A DNA stretch of 64,000 bases, from the NCBI GenBank assembly GCA_963965975.1, contig OZ014411.1, positions 19,310,446 to 19,374,445 of the forward strand, given 5' to 3'. A model generated the notes under the pieces. The model was not told where the DNA came from and ran no database searches. It saw only the letters and a program-made list of their open reading frames with translations. Every line of letters begins with the position of its first letter. Positions within the stretch are counted from its first letter, which is position 1. A program made the translations under genes and the position numbers. Shown piece by piece: positions 49,141-61,415 of this stretch. The stretch is from Xestospongia bergquistia. Its lineage: Eukaryota; Porifera; Demospongiae; Haplosclerida; Petrosiidae.

Positions 49141-51588
49141 ACAAAGGCTATTTATCTCAATTGACATCTACAAAATCAGTTGACTCTAATTATTCTACTA
49201 TTTTTTGAATATGGCAATGAACTTCAAAATAGCACATCCCTACAGCATTTTAACATATATAACAGCTGTATATATGTTGTTACTTCCTGGATTAATAAAA
49301 TTCTAAAGTTTATTGTCAGGGTCCTCAGGGATCAATCTATCAGCTTGATATTTGTGCATTTTAATTTACTAATACAGTTTTGTAACTTGAATTATGTGCT
49401 TAGCTACTTTAGTTTATAAGATAATAGATGGTTAATGTTTTAATTTTGATTTTTAATTGTTCATGCACAAATAGGGTTGAAATAATCAGGCATCTATAGA
49501 AGTCCTTCACAAATTAATAGTACTCTCTACATAATAATACAGAATTATATTCTTTTCCATTACACTGCAATATTTACTGTACTTGGTTTCTCAATGGTTT
49601 GATAATTAGAGTAACCAAGTATATATATCAAACATGCATTAATTAAGTAAACGATACAAAATTTAATAGCCAACAAAGAATCAATACTTGAGTTGTTTAG
49701 ATATTTAGTATGTATAATTTATCCAGCCTTCTTTACACACAATGCTCTTTTGTCTACCAGTATGTAAACATTTCCTTCTTGACAAATTACATTGAGGTTT
49801 TGACACTATTAATTTATAAAAGACAAAAGAAAGGAATTCATACTGTATGTACATGTGACTATATAGAAATATGTAACATCAAAGCTCAGTATTATAATGG
49901 GACATGTCCCATGTCACTTTTATAGGTTTCTACAGCTGTCTAATTAATTTACAAAATGGGACATTCCCAAGTACTGACTGTGCCTTATATTGACAAATTC
50001 ATACTTTATGTACATTATAGTCAAACATATAAATTACTTTTCTTTTGTTTTGATGTCAAAACCTCAATTGTAAGAAGGAAATGTTTACATTCTTGTAGAC
50101 AAGGAAATCTGTGAGTTTTTAAAAGAAAGGTTGTACAAGTTGTACTATTATATAGATGTGTAAACAAGGATTCCTTGATGGGCATTAAATCTTGTGTCAC
50201 AATGATCAGAGGTTGTTATTCACCAAGAAGTTAGCTTTTTAAAGACTTATGTACATGCCAAAAGCAATATAATCATAATTTTGGGTCATTGCAGTTTAAG
50301 AGCAGACAATAACTCCAGACAAGTTAAGTTTAGGCTGACATTTTAAGTTAATTTACTTAAAACAGATAAATAGTGATGTATTTGGTATATCATAATAATA
50401 TTGCTGACATGATCATACAGTTTGATAGAGAGCATATAAGTTTGAACTGTTGCAATAACATTAAGAGTAATACTGTACATTCAGTCATTCATTAACTCTT
50501 AACTAACCACTCAACATGGAAAAACCAAGTTTCCCTATGCCTATACTTATAAATATATAAACATAATCTCTAGTCTGATTCATCAATAGTCATTGTATAT
50601 GTCACATACCATAAATCAGAAAATAAAAAGATTTTACATAGTTGTCCATATATGCAAACTAAATTCCATGAATTGGTTTTAACAACCAGTCTATTTTAAC
50701 AGTGATGTATATACATATATACACTAGCATTTCATTTAATGCTAATATATGAAGCATTTTGGTATTTTAGTAAAGTTGTTATGAAGTAATTCTTCAATAG
50801 AATTCATTTTGAGTCAATTGTTACATAAAAAGATTGTCCTTGCAGTACATACACTTGTCTATAGTAGATACTCTTGTGTGGCATTTGTGAATTAGTCCAA
50901 TTGCAATAACCTATCAGTTAGTTTTAGTTTGAACTAATTTGTCAAATTATTTTTATTCTATATATGAGTCAAATTAATTTATAGTTGTATTTGTTACATG
51001 TGTTTAAGATTAAGCCATACGGTGACCTTCTACACCTTACTATTAGTATTGTCTTTTATCACCATTAGAAACCACATGATATCTCTTTAACTACCTATGT
51101 AAACATTTCCTTGTGAAGATTGACATACAGAGTAAATGTGACTAATCACATAAGCATTTAAGATATGATTAGAGATATGTTTATTCTGCTTGTAATTATT
51201 TAACAGTGAAATTACCCACAAATAATGTTAACAGGTTTAAAAAACCTGTTTGCAAATGATATTAGACTGCTAAATTTGATGTGTTATTTAAAAGTATAAA
51301 ATTGAATTTCTCATATGAGTATGGCAGTCATTAAATTGTATATGTGTTGATGTATGAAGTTAAAGGACTAGTAAACATTACAATATTTGTACAGGTTATG
51401 TTGATTGAGTGACTTTTGTAAACATTTATAATTATGGATTTATTATAGCTGTGTGTAGACTTATGACACACTGACACTAGCCATACGAGAGTAGTTACAA
51501 GAAAATATCATCAAATGTATTATTTATACCTATATACTAACAAACATTATAGTATCTGTTATAGGTAGATACAAATCAAATTTAGAAC
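49141..51588. repeat. Segmental duplication, left copy
   Basis: About 2.45 kb that recur at 54,635-57,081 with a constant offset of 5,494 bp (one less after a single-base indel near 51,170). Differences are very few, so the event is recent. Beyond 51,588 weaker similarity continues to about 51,990, and again from 52,370 to 52,440. No gene is visible inside; short open frames are shared only because the copies are young. Confidence 0.9.
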
Positions 51589-51820
51589 TCATATAAAGTT
51601 GAAATAAACAATTATTAGATTCATTGGGTAATGTAATTATTAGTATTAGAAAATGACAATCATGGATATTGTATGATGTCTATTTAACAATGACCACATC
51701 AAAAGGGAAAACTATTGAGTGACATGAAATAGAAATAACAAATTGATGTGTTAAAATTACCCACCACTATTAACAATATATTCCACAGTCCTCATAAAAG
51801 TCAATAATTAGTTTTCCTAG
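51520..51820. repeat. Dispersed repeat, member at the end of the segmental duplication
   Basis: About 300 bp around CTAACAAACATTATAGTATCTG and ACCCACCACTATTAACA recur at 57,010-57,305 and, more diverged, at 61,785-62,030. The third site is outside the segmental duplication, so this is a separate older repeat. Its class is unknown. Confidence 0.6.
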
Positions 51821-52571
51821 CATGTGCAGTTAGTTGCATTTAGTATTTAATTCATTGTGCTGGAATTGAATTTTAATACTTATAAGTAAAAGTATCATGA
51901 TATGGTATAATAGTGAGATGAACAGACTAAAATTGCACATATATACAAATGAACTTGAATACAGCATCCCCAAAAACTAGGACGTGTACTGTCTCTGTAT
52001 AATTGTTGCATGTGACTACAAAAAATTCCTATCGTAGATTGAGATTAATTTCAGTAACTGCTGTTGCTGCTCCATTAACAAAATCTTAAGGATGTATAAA
52101 CCACAGAGCAATGAAACATTATATTTATTTTTGGGGCTGACAATTTTAAACTCTTATTAAAAACCCTATATGATTTAAGTGGAGTGTTCAAGTTAATTAT
52201 TCTTTCAGTTAACTTTATTGTTTATTATTCACCCATTGGAGTAATGCATGATAACTGATAAGACTGTATTAGTAACTATATAAATTGCTTGTTTCTTGTT
52301 TATACAACCTCAATAGAAAACTTTGTTTTACTTCATTCTCCAGTCATCATTTTAAAACTATAGATTAGATTATTCTGGTACATTATCTTCTTTCTTGTAC
52401 TTACATCATGGCATGTTTCATAAGTTTAAAGAAAATTTTATTGCAAACATATATTAATAAAAATTTTACAAAAAAAGGCAGCAAAAAACTCTACAAAAAT
52501 TGACTAAATGGTAGTCCTAAGTAGTACGTTCATAGTCACACACCATGCACGGTATCATGGTGATGTGTGGA
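51821..52571. other. Intergenic; 3' flank of the cystatin gene
   Basis: AT-rich sequence with weak similarity to 57,306-57,740. It includes the likely 3' untranslated region of the minus-strand cystatin gene; an AATAAA is readable on the minus strand at about 52,443. Nothing else was recognised. Confidence 0.35.
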
Positions 52572-53028
52572 TCATGCCATTTGCACTGTAATGTAAACAG
52601 GTCGCAATGGCTCATAGAGATCCAAATCTCCTTGGAAGAAATTAAGGCAACTATCATTCTTATCTGATCCAACACAAATCATTGCATGGCAGCATTTAGT
52701 TTCACTTGTCTGAATCTATACAAATAAATAGATAATATTAATAAGAATAAATAATTATTATACCAGTACCTTGATAAGGAAGTTAGTTCCAACAGACACG
52801 TCTTGAGTACGAACAAGGATAGGAGTAAACATATCAAGCCTGCCCAACTTGGTTTCCAATTCAACTCTATGCTGTTGACATGTAGCGAATAAAAATTAGT
52901 ATAAGTTGATTTACTATTAAATACATACATGTTACACACACGCACGCACATACCGATTCTGCAAGTTGAGCCACATCTTTGTTCATTAAGAGAGGACCAT
53001 ATGGACCACCGATACTAGGAACAGCCAT
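52572..53028 (-). CDS. Stefin-type cystatin (cysteine protease inhibitor)
   Basis: Small intracellular inhibitor of papain-family cathepsins. Three exons (53028-52954, 52871-52770, 52715-52572) join in phase 0 to 106 aa; animal stefins have about 98-100. The family contact points are visible: an N-terminal glycine region (PSIGGPYGP, residues 4-12) and the first hairpin QDVSVGTNFLIK (about residues 48-59), corresponding to QVVAG followed by TNYFIK in stefins. The C-terminal second-loop segment is diverged and has three close cysteines (KCCHAMIC), unusual for stefins. There is no signal peptide, as expected for type 1 cystatins. The gene sits alone between the two copies of the segmental duplication, and the start ATG at 53,028 directly precedes the glycine segment. 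Confidence 0.8.
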
Positions 53029-53255
53029 GTCTTTGCAGTATATAATTGACAAAACGAGGGAGAACTGCTATGTGTAATGGTTGCAGTCAAGCAGAGCTTT
53101 ATATAGCACGCCGATTCCGTTTTAGTGCCAACGCTAGCTATTAGCGCATGCGCACAGTAACGTTAAACATATTGACACCTAGACCAACCCTAAACACCCC
53201 AAACTCAGTAACTCCCTCCCCCCCCCCAAAAAAAAAATTACAGTGATTTAGTAGC

Positions 53256-53417
53256 ATGAAATTAATAAAAACAAGATTGAGAGGCAGGATGAGAGAAGAA
53301 ATATTAGAGCATGCAATGAGAATATGTATTGAAGGACCTGAACGTTTAACAGATGAAACACAGGAAAAAATTATTGAAAATTACAAAACAGTCAAGAAAA
53401 GAAAAATAGCATTGTAA
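53256..53417 (+). pseudogene. C-terminal tail of a hAT-type transposase (fragment)
   Basis: A 53-codon open frame beginning MKLIKTRLRGRMREEILEHA, followed by RICIEGPERL and ending KKRKIAL and a stop. The pattern of a basic start, a hydrophobic helix, then IEGP and a basic end resembles the last residues of the hAT dimerisation domain in domesticated and autonomous hAT transposases. The upstream transposase body is absent. C/A homopolymer runs lie on both sides (53,213-53,237 and 53,501-53,525). It is a relic or an exon of an unrecognised gene; the family call rests on pattern only. Confidence 0.35.
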
Positions 53418-53539
53418 TTAATAATTATTGTTTATTCTCTTTAGTTATTCGCAGCATGTTATTCAATAAAGCTAAAAGTGCATTGGAAGTCAACTTCTCC
53501 GCCCCCCCCCACCCCCCCAAAAAAACATTCTAGATAGAA

Positions 53540-54062
53540 CGCTGATGTGGAATGGAATTTTACTTTAATATGATAATACTGGTTGTATACTTATTGTGGA
53601 TTACCATACTTGTGTATATAGAAAGTTTATAGTAATTTTGTCTTTTGTTTATATGTGTGTTTGCAAAGCAAAAGTTAATATGGATCAAAATTGAATTCAT
53701 TATCTTAATTACACCATACAATATTTATATCTATATTAATATTAGAATGCATCTAGCACAACAATATCTAATTATTAACATTCAAAATAATATAGCATAG
53801 AGAATGGACAGATGTAGACATAATTTATAATTTCAAGGGAGAAATGAATTTTGTTGGATGAAGTTAACATGTAAAATCAATGTAGCATTGTAATTAATAA
53901 TATATATTGTACACATTGCCATAGAACCCTAACCTGTGAAATATAGTAAGTAGTGTCTAAGATAGTGGTAGCACATTTTGTGTTCCTATAGGTGTGGTAC
54001 ATTTCCTTTGGATCAAGACTTTTATGGTGCTAAATTGAGTCAATCAATACTTTTCATTAAGT
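53540..54062 (+). pseudogene. Fragment of a third PAF acetylhydrolase gene
   Basis: Aligns with intron 4 and the start of exon 5 of PAF acetylhydrolase copy 1 (43,565-44,125). The exon part from 53,992 reads CG, then TFPLDQDFYGAKLSQSILFI. It lacks the ALDIW block that carries the catalytic aspartate and then ends abruptly at a repeat border near 54,062. It is non-functional and shows that a third tandem copy once existed or was partly duplicated. Confidence 0.8.
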
Positions 54063-54634
54063 TTATACAGAATTATATTCTTTTCCATTACACTGCGAAA
54101 TTTACTGCACTTGGTTTCTCAATGTTGATAATTAGAGTAACCAAGTATATATATCAAACATGCATTGATTAAGTAAACGATACAACATTTAATAGCCAAC
54201 AAAGAATTAATACTTGAGTTGTTTAGACATTTAGTATGTATAATTCATACAACCTTTTTTACACACAATCCTCTTTGTTTACCAGTATGTAAACATTTCC
54301 TTCTTGACAAATTACATTGAGGTTTTGACACCATTAATTTATAAAAGACAAAAGAAAGGAATTCATACTGTACATACATGTGACTATTAGAAATATGTAA
54401 CGTCAAAGCTCAATATTATACTGGGACATGTCCCATGTAACTTTTGTAGGTTTCTACAACTGTCTAATTAATTTACAAAATGGGACATTCCCAAGTACTG
54501 ACTGTTGACAAATCCATACTTTATGCACATTATAGTCAAATGTATAAATTGCTTTTTCTTTTGTTTTGATGTCAAAACCTCAATTATAATTTATGAAGAA
54601 GGAAATGTTTTATTCTAGTAGACAAGGACTATTT
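54063..54634. repeat. Third, older partial copy of part of the segmental duplication
   Basis: Matches 49,541-50,105 and 55,035-55,600, with clearly more differences than those two show to each other, and stops where the right copy of the large duplication begins. Confidence 0.8.
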
Positions 54635-57081
54635 ACAAAGGCTATTTATCTCAATTGACATCTACAAAATCAGTTGACTCTAATTATTCTACTATTTTTT
54701 GAATATGGCAATGAACTTCAAAATAGCACATCCCTACAGCATTTTAACATATATAACAGCTGTATATATGTTGTTACTTCCTGGATTAATAAAATTCTAA
54801 AGTTTATTGTCAGGGTCCTCAGGGATCAATCTATCAGCTTGATATTTGTGCATTTTAATTTACTAATACAGTTTTGTAACTTGACTTATGTGCTTAGCTA
54901 CTTTAGTTTATAAGATAATAGATGGTTAATGTTTTAATTTTGATTTTTAATTGTTCATGCACAAATAGGGTTGAAATAATCAGGCATCTATAGAAGTCCT
55001 TCACAAATTAATAGTACTCTCTACATAATAATACAGAATTATATTCTTTTCCATTACACTGCAATATTTACTGTACTTGGTTTCTCAATGGTTTGATAAT
55101 TAGAGCAACCAAGTATATATATCAAACATGCATTAATTAAGTAAACGATACAAAGTTTAATAGCCAACAAAGAATCAATACTTGAGTTGTTTAGACATTT
55201 AGTATGTATAATTTATCCAGCCTTCTTTACACACAATGCTCTTTTGTCTACCAGTATGTAAACATTTCCTTCTTGACAAATTACATTGAGGTTTTGACAC
55301 CATTAATTTATAAAAGACAAAAGAAAGGAATTCATACTGTATGTACATGTGACTGTATAGAAATATGTAACGTCAAAGCTAAATATTATAATGGGACATG
55401 TCCCATGTCACTTTTATAGGTTTCTACAGCTGTCTAATTAATTTACAAAATGGGACATTCCCAAGTACTGACTGTGCCTTATATTGACAAATTCATACTT
55501 TATGTACATTATAGTCAAACATATAAATTACTTTTCTTTTGTTTTGATGTCAAAACCTCAATTGTAAGAAGGAAATGTTTACATTCTTGTAGACAAGGAA
55601 ATCTGTGAGTTTTTAAAAGAAAGGTTGTACAAGTTGTACTATTATATAGATGTGTAAACAAGGATTCCTTGATGGACATTAAATCTTGTGTCACAATGAT
55701 CAGAGGTTGTTATTCACCAAGAAGTTAGCTTTTTAAAGACTTATGTACATACCAAAAGCAATATAATCATAATTTTGGGTCATTGCAGTTTAAGAGCAGA
55801 CAATAACTCCAGACAAGTTAAGTTTAGGCTGACATTTTAAGTTAATTTACTTAAAACAGATAAATAGTGATGTATTTGGTATATCATAATAATATTGCTG
55901 ACATGATCATACAGTTTGATAGAGAGCATATAAGTTTGAACTGTTGCAATAACATTAAGAGTAATACTGTACATTCAGTCATTCATTAACTCTTAACTAA
56001 CCACTCAACATGGAAAAACCAAGTTTCCCTATGCCTATACTTATAAATATATAAACATAATCTCTAGTCTGATTCATCAATAGTCATTGTATATGTCACA
56101 TACCATAAATCAGAAAATAAAAAGATTTTACATAGTTGTCCATATATGCAAACTAAATTCCATGAATTGGTTTTAACAACCAGTCTATTTTAACAGTGAT
56201 GTATATACATATATACACTAGCATTTCATTTAATGCTAATATATGAAGCATTTTGGTATTTTAGTAAAGTTGTTATGAAGTAATTCTTCAATAGAATTCA
56301 TTTTGAGTCAATTGTTACATAAAAAGATTGTCCTTGCAGTACATACACTTGTCTATAGTAGATACTCTTGTGTGGCATTTGTGAATTAGTCCAATTGCAA
56401 TAACCTATCAGTTAGTTTTAGTTTGAACTAATTTGTCAAATTATTTTTATTCTATATATGAGTCAAATTAATTTATAGTTGTATTTGTTACATGTGTTTA
56501 AGATTAAGCCATACGGTGACCTTCTACACCTTACTATTAGTATTGTCTTTTATCACCATTAGAAACCACATGATATCTCTTTAACTACCTATGTAAACAT
56601 TTCCTTGTGAAGATTGACATACAGAGTAAATGTGACTAATCACATAAGCATTTAAGATATGTTAGAGATATGTTTATTCTGCTTGTAATTATTTAATAGT
56701 AAAATTACCCATAAATAATGTTAACAGGTTTAAAAAACCTGTTTGCAAATGATATTAGACTGCTAAATTTGATGTGTTATTTAAAAGTATAAAATTGAAT
56801 TTCTCATATGAGTATGGCAGTCATTAAATTGTATATGTGTTGATATATGAAGTTAAAGGACTAGTAAACATTACAATATTTGTACAGGTTATGTTGATTG
56901 AGTGACTTTTGTAAACATTTATAATTATGGATTTATTATAGCTGTGTGTAGACTTATGACACACTGACACTAGCCATACGAGAGTAGTTACAAGAAAATA
57001 ACATCAAATGTATTATTTATACCTATATACTAACAAACATTATAGTATCTGTTATAGGTAGATACAAATCAAATTTAGAAC
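54635..57081. repeat. Segmental duplication, right copy
   Basis: Nearly identical to 49,141-51,588. Beyond 57,081 similarity continues at lower level to about 57,485 and resumes at 57,655-57,740, with the stretch 57,486-57,654 unique. Confidence 0.9.
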
Positions 57082-57305
57082 CCGTATGATTTTGAAAGGA
57101 ATATTTATTAGATTCATTGGATAATGTAATTATTAGTATTAGGAAATGACAATCATGCACATTGTATAATGTCTATTTAACAATTCTAACCATGACCACA
57201 TCAAAAGGGAAAACTATTGAGTGACATGAAATAGAAATAACAAATTGATGGTTAAAATTACCCACCACTAACAGTATATTCCATAGCCCTTATAAAAGTC
57301 AATAA
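57010..57305. repeat. Dispersed repeat, second member
   Basis: Counterpart of 51,520-51,820, with relatives at 61,785-62,030. Confidence 0.55.
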
Positions 57306-58003
57306 TTGATTTTCTTAGCATGTGCAATTAGTTGCATTTAGTATTTAATTCATTGTGCTGGAATTGAATTTTGATACTTATATCTAAGTAAAAGTATCAT
57401 GATATGGTATACTATAGTGAGATGAACAGACTAAAATTGCACATATGTACAAATGAACTCAAATGCAGCATCCTCAAAAACTAGGATGTGTAGATCTACT
57501 ATGGGGCGCCGTTTGTGTCAAAATTTGAAAATTTTTATGATGTATGTCATTATTTATTAAAATATACGGAAGCCTCAGACGGACATTCCATTTCAATATA
57601 ACGGAGTTATACGGAGTTTTAATGTCCGTCCTCGACTTCCCGACCTAGAAAATACAACAGGCAGATGATTTTGGTACATTATCTTCTTTCTTTTACTTAG
57701 GATTATGCAAGTGATTTTTTATAAGTTTAAAGAAAATTTTGGGAGAAATAATGCTTTGAGTTCTATTTACTTAGTTTTGTTCCTCTCTGTCGAACTTTTT
57801 CACTATTGGCTTTGGGAATTAACATCAGGTTATTTCTATTGCTGTTGTATTCTGTTAAATTCTCCAAGTAACTTTATAATAATGAAAAATCCAAAACGTT
57901 AGACTGACTATAACAGCAAAACAACATTATTTTATGCAAAACATCACGTGCACACAATAATACATTATTCAACATACAAAATACAACATATTCTTTATAT
58001 TTT
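57306..58003. other. Intergenic; includes a 10-bp-stem inverted repeat
   Basis: Contains the diverged end of the segmental duplication and a unique stretch at 57,486-57,654 in which GACGGACATT (57,578-57,587) and its exact complement AATGTCCGTC (57,621-57,630) could form a hairpin. A frame at 57,705-57,899 encodes hydrophobic residues (VELFHYWLWELTSGYFY) that might be a membrane segment of the following receptor remnant. This is uncertain. Confidence 0.35.
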
Positions 58004-59067
58004 TTGAAGAGCAGTCCACTGGAGCAAATTTTAATCGCTTTAAAACGAAGTGGTATGTTTATCAGCACCATATTTAGTATTACCTTTCACAAATATATGT
58101 CTAGCTATTCAATTGATCTCTGTGGTATTACTTGGACTGGCTGTTTTATTTATGTATGCAGTTTTCTCATTTGTTTTTTCTACATAACTTTTATGACCAT
58201 AATGCAGACTGATATTGTAACACTTTGGTAGAGTGTTACATAACTGCTCTTAGAGTGTGATTGTTGGACATATTGGGAGTTGTAAGTAATCATGTTTTAT
58301 GTAAGAATCACTTAATAACCTCATTAAATGATATGAATATCATAACATGCGCTTCTATATATATATATGACTCCTGCAACACATCTCTAATTTAACATAG
58401 GCCATTCCAGTGACATATGTAGGTCAATCAGATCTATCATTTATAATGTTCTGTATACAGATCATTAGTGATCTAATATTTTTTATTGTTGTAACGATAT
58501 TGAATTTTAACATTGTGATGGTCTTTTCTGAAGATAGAAGTGAATAGGTAGGATTATTATCTAGTGTTATTTTTAATATTGTTACATTTTATACAGGAAC
58601 GTATTCAGAAATACGAGAGAGAGAGAGAGAGAGTACTGCTTTATTTGTGGAATTGAAAATAACAAATTTGGAATTGAAAATGACAAATTTGAACAAGCCA
58701 AAGTAACAGCAAACAGATTGTTTTTAAAAATATTTTACATATTGTATAGGGTATAAAATGGTCACAACATGTGGAGCTACATTTATTTTGTCATACATTT
58801 AGACACTATAGATCCTAATGATCACAATGCTATGGAGAAATATGTGTATGAGAATGTAAGGTTGCATTTGATTGCCTAGTTTACATGCATTATAATTCTC
58901 TACAGCTGAAAAATCATAACAAGTGTTTCTTTCCACTGCATAAGGCTAAAGTACTTGAAGGAAAGGTCTTCGAAGGTCTTCAGTACAGGAGAATATCGTG
59001 GAATGATCGGTTGAACTTGCAGCATCAGTTAAAAGGCAAAACACTCTTTAAAGTAAACTTAAACTGA
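58004..59067 (+). pseudogene. ITPR-like: IP3-receptor-like channel C-terminus, decayed copy 1
   Basis: Pieces appear in the order of the inositol trisphosphate receptor C-terminus. SPLEQILIALKRSGMFIST (from about 58,010) resembles the stretch before the fifth membrane helix. An exon from 58,401 encodes ISDLIFFIVVTILNFNIVMV and then EDRSE, like the pore-lining sixth helix and its RSE end. The zinc-knuckle CFICG occurs near 58,640. HNMWSYIYFVIH occurs near 58,763-58,798, matching the invariant HNMW motif. A last exon from 58,907 (KNHNKCFFPLHKAK) ends with TGA at 59,067. In-frame stops, a GA repeat that breaks phase and a 21-nt internal duplication make a functional protein unlikely. The selectivity filter was not found. 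Confidence 0.65.
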
Positions 59068-59906
59068 TCTGAACTTGAAAGCTGAACTTAAATAATTAAG
59101 TACATAAATACACGTTGTAACATTATTGATCCTCCTCTTCATATTTATTGCTGAATACATAACATATTAGAATGTATATTCTCTATTACCCTTTTTACAT
59201 ATAATTTTGCTTAAAGTATAAACAATTTATACAACAGTTTTCACATTATACATATCACAGAATAACTTGGTATAACAATTTTTATAGTGCATCTAATTAA
59301 TACAGCATAAAGGATCTGCATTGACTAACCTGTAACAAGGACATTGAGATACGAACATTAGAAGTAAATACCTGTATCTTTTATTGGTAGATATATTTAG
59401 GTAGGCTTTGGAAATAGTCAATTGGTGATTGTTATTAGCACCGTAGTTATTGTAAGAGTTGTATATGGTAAGACCAACTTGTACATATAGATACTGTGTG
59501 GCCTAAAATAATCTTTGGATTACCTGGCATGTTACAAGTGTTAGACAGAAAGCAGAGCTTATCAATATACTATTACAAATTAGCTATTCTGTGAGATAAA
59601 AGTTATGTATACATGGACTGTATACTACATAACTTTGATAGAAGTGAGTAAGGCTACAAGGAGTCAGAAGCTGATAAAAACATTTGCTAAGTATAAGAAA
59701 TGAGGAGAAGGAGGAAGAAAATAACAAGATTAGATACAATGGTACATACACTTTCATCATCATTGGGGTCCTATATGAAGACTGCCAACTGACAAGTAGC
59801 AGAAGGCCAATTCTTCACTACACAAGAAAATGTTATTTATTAACTATAAGATAATAGAAATATTTATGATGTAAGTTGACTTTTGTCTTCACCTTATCTA
59901 TATTAG
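59068..59906. other. Spacer between IP3-receptor-like remnants
   Basis: The first part (to about 59,340) resembles 63,600-63,850 and so belongs to the duplicated remnant unit. The stretch 59,330-59,560 is a weak relative of the dispersed repeats at 9,390 and 33,060. No gene was seen. Confidence 0.35.
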
Positions 59907-61415
59907 AATTTTTTAGAAAGAGAACAAGATTTTCATGAAGCTAGTATGTTGTATTTCGTGAAAGACCCTATTTTCAAAGATGTTTTAAATGATCTGTTAT
60001 CATACGGATCTTTCTTTCTCTGTAAGAACAAATAAATGTTTGTTTCACAAGATAGGCAGCTAAATAAGGTTAGTTGTAATTAGAATGTACTTGACATAGC
60101 TCAAGTATATATATGCTGAGCACATTTTGGATATAAGCAAATAAACCAAAAAAAATTGTTATGTTTAATGTAATAGATCTAACTTTTTGTCAACTTTTAA
60201 TTTTTAAAACAAGGTGACATTTGTAGCCAAGCAAAATTGTTCTTAAAGTTTGTTGGTGAGAAGTGTATTGTGGACAGCGATGAAACTCAGCCTCATATAT
60301 AAATATGACAAATACATGTTATCAAAGACTAATTGCACAATTGTTTAATGAAAAAGTCAGGAATGTGTCAATGACTTGATGCTGACTACAAGTTGCCAGA
60401 AAAGACTAAATACTTTACTAGAGGTAGTTCAAAATGTTTAACTGCAATATGAATTCATTCTCTTTTCCCAGTCACAAAATAACTCAACTAAACTGCTACA
60501 AATACTTAATTTTTCAGATATGTTAAGTACATTTAATGAAAGTCAACATAAATATGCTGTAAATAATTATCAGAAGATATTTACTTTAGAAGAACTAGTG
60601 AGGTCAGTCTACAACTCATTTTAAATAGTATCTATCTATATCAACTATAGTATTATCAGTGATCCAGTTGTGTCATTTGAGAGAAAGAAATCATTTACTA
60701 GTTTGCTTCCTTGGGCTTATTTAAATGCTGAAGGTAATTCTCTTGTCTCCATATCATATTTATGTAGCAATGAGTAAGTTATTTTATAGTATTAGTATTA
60801 ATGTTGTAATATTTATATATACTAATTCAGATTATTCTGGATTCATGTAGAGCAATGCTCAGTGTTGATGATATCATTTACTACTGCTTTACCATCACAT
60901 GACTATAACTGTATGTATAAGTGTGGCAAACCTACATGAAGTGATTATTATTATTATTTGTATATCTCTTACTCTTCAGACCTGGAAAAAAGAAGACTAC
61001 TAATTTGAATATTTTACTAAAATCTAGTGAAAATGATGATAGAGTGACTCTGAATTCATTTCTGTTTTATTTAGTTGATGGCATAATACCATTAATAACT
61101 GCATTCTGTGCTCAATTACATGATCACAGTAACTCTAGCCTCATTACTGAATCAAGTTTACTTACACTTCAAGTAAAAATAGTCTTAAAGTCTATTAATG
61201 ATGCAGCAGCTGTGAGTGGAATGGATGGCTAAAATGATAGATGGATAGACAGATATGGATAAGTGAATAGATAGACAGACTAATATCAGATAAGAAAATA
61301 TAAAAGGATGAATGCTACAGAATAGCTTTATTTTTTAATATTCATGCAGATACTAGTTCAAACACATTATGCTGTTTTCGTGACAACAAAACAAGTGTGG
61401 AATCTCCTTTTAAAG
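59907..61415 (+). pseudogene. ITPR-like: IP3-receptor-like central region (copy 2), partial
   Basis: Six exon-like blocks with splice signals: 59907-60021, 60518-60602, 60651-60733, 60851-60910, 60980-61211 and 61350-61415. The first four join in consistent phase. FTLEELVSIISDPVVSFERK parallels [20 protein letters not shown] of vertebrate IP3 receptors. Further on, LVDGIIPLITAF and SSLLTLQ parallel VTEIVMSIVTTF and STTLQ in the same order. Block five needs a one-base shift in an A-run near 60,986 to stay open. No signal or ligand-binding domain lies upstream, and most of the distance to the channel domain is missing. I therefore call it a remnant, though an assembly error in the A-run is possible. 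The family call comes from remembered sequence. Confidence 0.5.

Noticed and set aside
49180-49925. Two short open frames (79 and 71 codons) conserved at 54,674 and 55,204
   Set aside because: They are conserved only because the 2.45-kb duplication is recent. Neighbouring non-coding sequence is equally conserved, and no family, splice context or codon bias supports coding.
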